Positions 1-3,935 of a stretch of DNA of 5,441 nucleotides are shown in pieces; within the stretch, counting starts at the first letter, position 1; each line of letters starts with the position of its first letter. The notes beneath the pieces were generated by a model, which worked only from the letters and a program-made list of their open reading frames with translations, did no database searches and was not told the origin of the DNA. Position numbers and translations under genes: made by a program. The DNA is from Candidatus Melainabacteria bacterium. Lineage in GTDB: Bacteria > Cyanobacteriota > Vampirovibrionia > Obscuribacterales > Obscuribacteraceae. The stretch covers positions 1 to 5,441 of the forward strand of contig JACMKL010000300.1 in NCBI GenBank assembly GCA_014380105.1. Reading direction: 5' to 3'.

Positions 1-1
1 T

Positions 2-334
2 GAAGAAGATATTGCAGAGAGATTAACCACCCTTTTAAGAAAAAGCGTAATAGACGTAATTACACTTGCCAGTGCGCAAAGTGCGCGTAATTTGAGAACA
101 ATTATTGCCAGTGGTCTGGAGAAAAAACTGGGCGAGCGAAAATTGGACGTGCCAATCGGAATGGACAGTATCACTAATGCCCTGGAAGGCGTAGTGGTCG
201 CCAGTATCGGTCCCGAAACATCCAATGCGGCGCGCAAACATTTAGGCAGAGTCGATGTCGAGGCAAAAATTTTTACTCTCGACGGACTTGTAAATGCGAT
301 TGTTGAACGCAGCTCTAATTCGTCGAACGCTTAG
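2..334 (+). CDS. hemD: Uroporphyrinogen-III synthase, C-terminal part (5' end outside window)
   Basis: The frame is open from the first bases and ends at TAG 332-334, giving the last 110 residues of a longer protein. HemD closes and rearranges hydroxymethylbilane into uroporphyrinogen III in the cytoplasm, the branch point to heme, siroheme and cobalamin. The visible part matches the end of the family: a strand ending in a Ser/Thr-rich turn, DVITLASAQSARNL (about residues 18-31 of the fragment), as in the usual 'D.v.FtSpsav.nl', then VASIGPETSNAARKHLG and the terminal FTLDGLVNAIVE, which fit the typical 'aIGp.Ta.a...G' and 'yT..GLv.al' motifs. An internal TTG at 92 is not the start, because homology continues upstream of it. 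The 3' end overlaps the convergent corA gene by 20 nt. Proximity to hemB supports the call. HemD sequences are poorly conserved, so identification rests on the two C-terminal motifs plus context. Confidence 0.85.
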   Translation, partial: EEDIAERLTTLLRKSVIDVITLASAQSARNLRTIIASGLEKKLGERKLDVPIGMDSITNALEGVVVASIGPETSNAARKHLGRVDVEAKIFTLDGLVNAIVERSSNSSNA

Positions 335-1457
335 TGCGTGGCTTGGAGCGCAGCCAGCCCTTCATATGCAAGAAAGCAAGCAATCCAGCCGATACCAATG
401 CCATTGTAATAAGCGCCATCGGATAACCGTATACCCAATTTAATTCGGGCATGTTTAATCTGGAAACTTCAGAATTGAAATTCATGCCGTAAATTCCGGC
501 AATGAAAGTCGGCGGAATGAAAAGTGTCGTGATGATTGTCAACACTTTCATCACTTCGTTGAGGCGATTACTAGCCCTCTGGTAGTGCACTTCCATAAGA
601 GCCGATCCAACTTCACGATACATTTCAACGAGATCGATAATGCGCACCGCGTGGTCGTAACAGTCTCGCAAATAAACTCTAGTACTTTCAGACAAGTACG
701 GATTAGTGTCACGAATAAGCGAACTGAGAGCTTCTCTAGTTGGCCAAATAGCGCGTCTGATCGAAAGCAAATCGCGACGAATTTGATACATCGTAGCGGC
801 AGCTTCATCATCGCCACCTTCGAGAATATGGTCCTCGATATCATCAAGGCGATCGGCTAGGGTAGTGAGCAGTGGGAAATAGCTGTCCACGACCGCATCA
901 ATGATTGCGTACATGAGATAGTCAGCTTTCTCCTGACGAACCCGCCCACGTCCTTTGCGAATTTTGTCTCTTACAGGCTCCAGGCAATCACTGCCAACTT
1001 CACGAAAAGTCAGTACATAATTGCGACCAAGAAACATACTCAGCTGCTCGGTTTCAACGACGCCAGTGTCGATTAGCATGCGCGTCACAACAAACAAGTG
1101 TTCGCCGTATTCTTCAACTTTGGCGCGCTGGTGAACGTTGACGATGTCTTCAACTTCGAGTTCGTGCAGATTGAAAAGTTTGGCAAAATTTTCGATGGCG
1201 GCGCGCGCTTCTTGCCCCTCACCAGGAGGATCGATAGTTATCCAGGTGACCGGCCAATTGGCAAGATAACCAATCAGATCAGCTGGTTCTCTAACTTCTC
1301 TTTCTTCAAAGCTGTCCGGACCATAGCAAATTACACTAACAGTGGGAAAACGAGCCGAAGAAGTGCTAAATGAGCGGTCGCCGTCTTTACCCGGCAAGTT
1401 AAATTCAGCGGTGATTCGCTCGGTTTTTCTTTTCTGACGGGGCGCGTCTGGCGGCAT
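315..1457 (-). CDS. corA: CorA-family magnesium/divalent cation channel
   Basis: The 380-residue product is a full-length CorA protein, an inner-membrane homopentameric channel that takes up Mg2+ (also Co2+ or Ni2+ in some members). After a polar N-terminal extension of about 38 residues, the cytoplasmic funnel domain starts at VSVICYGPDSFEEREV. The conserved block HELEVEDIVNVHQRAKVEEY lies at about 98-117, followed by the long helical stalk (about 180-300). Transmembrane helix 1 spans about 303-323 and ends in the signature YGMNF (323-327). Transmembrane helix 2 spans about 344-364, and a basic cytoplasmic tail (KGWLRSKPRTKR) follows. MPEL (336-339) in the periplasmic loop is also typical, but here it sits about eight residues further from GMN than in the shortest family members. 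ATG at 1457 is preceded by only a weak ribosome site; a later start would still keep the core domain. The gene is antisense to its heme-gene neighbours. Substrate specificity cannot be read from sequence. Confidence 0.94.
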   Translation of the reverse strand: MPPDAPRQKRKTERITAEFNLPGKDGDRSFSTSSARFPTVSVICYGPDSFEEREVREPADLIGYLANWPVTWITIDPPGEGQEARAAIENFAKLFNLHELEVEDIVNVHQRAKVEEYGEHLFVVTRMLIDTGVVETEQLSMFLGRNYVLTFREVGSDCLEPVRDKIRKGRGRVRQEKADYLMYAIIDAVVDSYFPLLTTLADRLDDIEDHILEGGDDEAAATMYQIRRDLLSIRRAIWPTREALSSLIRDTNPYLSESTRVYLRDCYDHAVRIIDLVEMYREVGSALMEVHYQRASNRLNEVMKVLTIITTLFIPPTFIAGIYGMNFNSEVSRLNMPELNWVYGYPMALITMALVSAGLLAFLHMKGWLRSKPRTKRSTN

Positions 1458-1568
1458 AGATAAGAGGTCCGATGTGTTTCTTGTGACCCTGCATTTTGAC
1501 TGAACGAACGGGGGCGTAAGCGTTATCGAGCATTAAATCTCTGCCAGGATTGCGATTACCTCCAGGTA

Positions 1569-1587
1569 TATATTTATCGGTTATACT
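1569..1587 (+). promoter_or_regulatory. Possible hemB promoter (-10 region) in the divergent corA-hemB spacer
   Basis: The 160-nt spacer between the divergent corA and hemB starts must hold promoters for both. On the plus strand an AT-rich patch contains TATATT (1569-1574) and TATACT (1582-1587), 30-50 nt upstream of the hemB ATG and suitable as -10 elements. No good -35 hexamer lies at 16-18 nt: TTGCGA at 1550-1555 is 26 nt from TATACT and 13 nt from TATATT. No convincing corA promoter, Mg2+-sensing leader or riboswitch was found on the other strand. Confidence 0.3.
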
Positions 1588-1617
1588 TTGATGCTTTGCT
1601 GATCCACGAGGTTTTCC

Positions 1618-2643
1618 ATGAGCGACTATGCATCGACCACTCTAAAAGAGCTGACTTTGAACGAGCTTGTTCCGGAAAATGCAATGCGTATGCGTCGCCT
1701 CAGGTCCACTCCAAACCTGCGTGCAATGGTTCAAGAAACTCATCTACACGTCGAAAAATTGATTTATCCCTTCTTCGTAATTGAGGGAAAAGGGCAAAGA
1801 AAGCCGATCAGCTCAATGCCTGGTATTTTTCAACAGTCGATTGACGAAGTCTTGAAGGAAGTCGAACAGGCTCAAAACGAAGGCATCAAGTCAGTCTTGC
1901 TTTTCGGCATTCCCGAAACCAAGGATGCCGAAGGCTCCGGAGCCTGGCGTACAGACGGCATCGTCCAGAAGGCTATTCGCGAAATCAAAAAGAATTTCCC
2001 AGACATGGTTGTTGTCGCCGATCTCTGCTTGTGCGAATACACCGACCATGGTCACTGCGGTCTGATTGCAGACGGCAAAGTTCTCAACGATCCCACACTT
2101 CAGCTGATCGCGCGCACTGCCGTTGCCCAGGCCGAAGCGGGCGCCGACATCATTGCGCCCTCCGATATGATGGATTTGCGAGTACACGTTATTCGCAAAG
2201 CACTTGACGCAAATGGCTTCCAGCACATTCCGATCATGGCTTATTCGGCGAAATTCTCATCCGCTCTCTACGGACCATTCCGCATTGCAGCAGAATCAGC
2301 GCCCAAGTTTGGCGACAGAAAATCCTATCAAATGGACCCGGCAAACGGGCGAGAAGCGCTCAGAGAGATTGAACAAGACATTATCGAAGGTGCCGACATC
2401 GTCATGGTTAAACCAGCTCTTTCGTACCTGGATATCATTGCCAAGGCTAGACAGTTAACCGATCTGCCAATTGCCGCTTATAATGTCTCTGGAGAGTACT
2501 CCATGGTTAAAGCGGCGGCGGCGAATGGTTGGATCGACGAACGCCGTGTGGTTCTTGAAACCTTGACAGGGATTGCTCGAGCCGGAGCCGACTTAATCAT
2601 CACCTATCACGCACGTGACGTCGCCAACTGGCTCAAACAGTAA
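1618..2643 (+). CDS. hemB: Porphobilinogen synthase (delta-aminolevulinic acid dehydratase), zinc type
   Basis: HemB condenses two 5-aminolevulinate molecules into porphobilinogen, the first common pyrrole of heme biosynthesis, as a cytoplasmic homo-octamer. The 341-residue length is normal. The metal site DLCLCEYTDHGHCG (135-148) carries three cysteines, C137, C139 and C147, which marks the zinc-dependent class rather than the Mg-type with aspartates found in plants and many cyanobacteria. The two active-site lysines are present: K212 in MAYSAKFSSALYGPFR and the Schiff-base K265 in IVMVKPALSYLDI. The C-terminal NVSGEYSMVKAAAANGW is canonical. The ATG at 1618 is preceded by ACGAGG (1606-1611) at 6-nt spacing, and the N-terminal arm RMRRLRSTPNLRAMV is complete. 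Odd point: APSDMMDLRVHVIRKALD has Leu187 where nearly all family members have Gly (usual MMDGRV). The gene is followed after 46 nt by an unknown gene, likely in the same transcript. Confidence 0.97.
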   Translation: MSDYASTTLKELTLNELVPENAMRMRRLRSTPNLRAMVQETHLHVEKLIYPFFVIEGKGQRKPISSMPGIFQQSIDEVLKEVEQAQNEGIKSVLLFGIPETKDAEGSGAWRTDGIVQKAIREIKKNFPDMVVVADLCLCEYTDHGHCGLIADGKVLNDPTLQLIARTAVAQAEAGADIIAPSDMMDLRVHVIRKALDANGFQHIPIMAYSAKFSSALYGPFRIAAESAPKFGDRKSYQMDPANGREALREIEQDIIEGADIVMVKPALSYLDIIAKARQLTDLPIAAYNVSGEYSMVKAAAANGWIDERRVVLETLTGIARAGADLIITYHARDVANWLKQ

Positions 2644-2689
2644 GAATCAATACTCGTCTGCTTGTGCAAGCCCAGAGGAAACCGCATAG

Positions 2690-3157
2690 ATGAAAACCAG
2701 TACCCCGCATCAAATAAGCTTCGCCAACGCTTTTGCGGACCTATACTTGGACAAAGAAAACGGCGAGTTCGCGCTTGACTTTCGCAGACAGGAAGTCACT
2801 ATCTACCTGACAATTCATCAGTATCAAGCGCTCGTTTTGTTGTTTCAACAAAGTCTTGAAGACGAAGAATTCGGCGATTATCTCAATTGGGTGAAAGACC
2901 CTTTAGAGTGCGACGACAAGAAGGTTATTGAAGTTTGTGGTCCTGACCACATAGTCTGCATGTCATGCGCACCTAACTGCGAAAGAGTAAAACTAACTTT
3001 CGACCTCGGCATGGCAATTGATCTTTCTTTTGCAGATTTCCAGGGATTATCGAATCTCGTCAAAGAAGCTCAAGCAGATCTGGAATGGCGCCGCGAATTA
3101 CTACGTTGGAACATGACCGAAAACGGTCCCGATTTCGCAACCGGCGGCCAAGACTAA
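2690..3157 (+). CDS. Unrecognised 155-residue cytoplasmic protein with a cysteine cluster and an internal repeat
   Basis: I do not recognise this protein. The start ATG at 2690 has a good ribosome site, AGAGGAA (2674-2680), 9 nt upstream, and it follows hemB by 46 nt with no terminator, so co-transcription is likely. The product is acidic, with no signal peptide or membrane helix. Five cysteines lie close together (C74, C83, C90, C93, C97), the last three as C-x2-C-x3-C, which could bind a metal. Two segments look alike: FALDF...VTIYLTIHQYQALVLLFQQS (about 27-55) and VKLTFDLGMAIDLSFADFQGL (about 100-120, continuing to 127). Both read as two beta strands followed by a helix, with about 7 identities in 28 aligned positions by eye. 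The second copy, coming after the cysteines, vaguely resembles small CxxC-then-strand-then-'EF..L' proteins of the DUF6686 kind, but this is from memory. A link to heme or metal handling is only suggested by position next to hemB. Confidence 0.87.
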   Translation: MKTSTPHQISFANAFADLYLDKENGEFALDFRRQEVTIYLTIHQYQALVLLFQQSLEDEEFGDYLNWVKDPLECDDKKVIEVCGPDHIVCMSCAPNCERVKLTFDLGMAIDLSFADFQGLSNLVKEAQADLEWRRELLRWNMTENGPDFATGGQD

Positions 3158-3270
3158 CTAAGCGGCGCAGTATAAAGTAATAAACTCTGGAAATTTGCGC
3201 CATCACATATGGTGCATAAACCTTCAGCAGCTGGGCGGATTGCGATTTTACATAGTCAACGATTAAATTG

Positions 3271-3282
3271 AGTTGTACAACT
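3271..3282. repeat. Perfect 12-bp palindrome AGTTGTACAACT
   Basis: AGTTGTACAACT equals its own reverse complement. It lies 48 nt upstream of the TATAAT box of the SRP RNA gene and 113 nt after the stop of the unknown gene. Its position and symmetry would fit a dimeric repressor or activator site (the TTGTACAA core is similar in style to GntR-type operators). There is only one copy and no direct evidence of binding. Confidence 0.4.
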
Positions 3283-3304
3283 GGTTTTTCGATGATGAGA
3301 AGAA

Positions 3305-3335
3305 TTAACGCTGATTTCTCCAGATCGTCTATAAT
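3305..3335 (+). promoter_or_regulatory. Promoter of the SRP RNA gene
   Basis: TATAAT at 3330-3335 is a perfect -10 hexamer. The best -35 candidate, TTAACG (3305-3310), matches TTGACA at four of six positions with a long 19-nt spacer. Transcription would start at about 3342-3347, which coincides with the first base pair of the RNA's closing stem at 3347. This agreement makes the -10 call credible despite the weak -35. Confidence 0.55.
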
Positions 3336-3346
3336 TTCTTCTTACA

Positions 3347-3437
3347 GATCGTTGGACGCGGCGAAGGCCAATTAACCTGGTCAGGGGGGAAACCCAGCAG
3401 CCACATGTTGTCACCTACGGGTGTGTCCAGCGGTCTG
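3347..3437 (+). ncRNA. ffs: Signal recognition particle RNA, small bacterial (4.5S) type
   Basis: This RNA binds Ffh and its receptor FtsY to target ribosomes with nascent membrane proteins to the membrane. The ends form a 13-bp stem without interruption: 3347-3359 pairs with 3423-3435 (ten Watson-Crick, three G-U pairs). The apical domain has the SRP hallmark: GGTCAGG (3379-3385), a 3-bp stem and tetraloop, then AGCAGCC (3396-3402). These two strands form the conserved symmetric internal loop that Ffh recognises; TGG 3378-3380 pairs with CCA 3401-3403 below it. The 10-nt cap has exactly the usual length, but reads GGG-GAAA-CCC (3386-3395) instead of the common xCC-GGAA-GGx, so both stem strands and the loop changed together. 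CCTACGGGTG on the 3' side is also typical. No Alu domain is present. Exact 5' and 3' ends are estimates; no strong terminator follows. A riboswitch was considered, but no known class fits. Confidence 0.84.
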
Positions 3438-3468
3438 ATTCTGTCCTCTTCAGGTGGTCGCCAAGCAA

Positions 3469-3744
3469 ATGAAGACAAGACCTTCTAACAATTCCAAAGA
3501 GCCAAAACAGTCAGGTTCCGAGAACAAGACTCTTTTGGGACAAATTCTTGTAGAACTGGGCTATATCACCATCTATCAATTGGATGAAGCGCTAACTGTC
3601 CAGCGCGAAGATGCTGCCAAAGGTGCCGAGCAAAAGGCACTGGGGCAAATCCTTTTGGAACTTGGTTTTTGCGGACCAAACCAGCTTATTCGTGGAATTC
3701 AGGTCCAATCCGAATATCGCAAAGCCGCACCAGCTGAAGAATAG
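3469..3744 (+). CDS. Stand-alone two-repeat MshEN-like (type II secretion ATPase N-terminal type) small protein
   Basis: The 91-residue product has a polar, lysine-rich N-terminus (1-21), then two copies of the 24-residue motif known from MshEN/T2SSE_N domains at the start of GspE, PilB and MshE ATPases: LLGQILVELGYITIYQLDEA... (22-45) and ALGQILLELGFCGPNQLIRG... (57-80), each ending in Gln and separated by 11 residues. In MshE such paired motifs (RLGxxLxxxGxxxxxxLxxxLxxQ) bind cyclic di-GMP. Here the first-position Arg is Leu22 and Ala57, so binding may be lost or changed. No ATPase follows, so this is not a truncated GspE or PilB; the stop is clean. ATG 3469 is preferred (AGGTGG at 3452-3457, 11 nt away); an in-frame GTG at 3454 would add five residues and overlap that site. 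The gene begins about 30 nt after the SRP RNA. Likely a small cytoplasmic adaptor or sensor; partner unknown. Confidence 0.8.
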   Translation: MKTRPSNNSKEPKQSGSENKTLLGQILVELGYITIYQLDEALTVQREDAAKGAEQKALGQILLELGFCGPNQLIRGIQVQSEYRKAAPAEE

Positions 3745-3784
3745 CCCAAGCAGGCTTTACAAGAGAAACCGGGAAAACCCTGAT

Positions 3785-3884
3785 GACAAGGTTGTCCCTA
3801 TCCCTTAACATCTTTGTGCTGCAGCATTTATTGGTTTAACTCTATAAGAAAGAAGATAAACTTCTTAAGGGCGCTCTAAAAGCG
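3785..3884. other. Spacer with small palindromes and hairpins before the sensor gene
   Basis: The 191-nt gap between the small MshEN-like gene and the sensor gene holds several short symmetric elements: GACAA-GG-TTGTC (3785-3796), the 10-bp palindrome TGCTGCAGCA (3817-3826), AAGAAG-ATAAA-CTTCTT (3850-3866), and CGCT-CTAAA-AGCG (3872-3884). None is followed by a run of T, so none is a convincing terminator. TATAAG at 3843-3848 could be a -10 box for the sensor gene, with no good -35. The elements may be an operator or leader structure, or chance. Confidence 0.3.
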
Positions 3885-3935
3885 TTCGATTTATCGGCAC
3901 TCGCCGTATCGTTTCTACCTTTCGATGGCTGATAC

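Noticed and set aside
92..334. A short complete gene starting at TTG 92
   Set aside because: The same frame is open to the window edge, and HemD-like sequence continues upstream of 92, so it is an internal codon.
1098..1373. Plus-strand reading frame inside corA, and similar frames at 585-860
   Set aside because: They lie opposite a strongly supported CorA gene, lack ribosome sites and resemble no protein; they are reverse-strand shadows.
1458..1617. Magnesium-sensing leader (M-box or mgtA type) for corA
   Set aside because: The 160-nt spacer is too short for an M-box and shows none of its conserved segments on the minus strand.
3164..3201. Terminator after the unknown gene: GGCGCA (3164-3169) pairing with TGCGCC (3196-3201)
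   Set aside because: The loop is 26 nt and no T-run follows, so it is not a credible intrinsic terminator.
3347..3437. Cyclic di-GMP (GEMM) riboswitch upstream of the MshEN-like gene
   Set aside because: Attractive by context, but the conserved GEMM core and receptor are absent, whereas the SRP internal loop and closing stem match position by position.
3743..3780. Terminator at the end of the MshEN-like gene: AGCC...GGCTTT and GGG-AAAA-CCC
   Set aside because: Stems of only three or four pairs with short or no T tracts; too weak to call.
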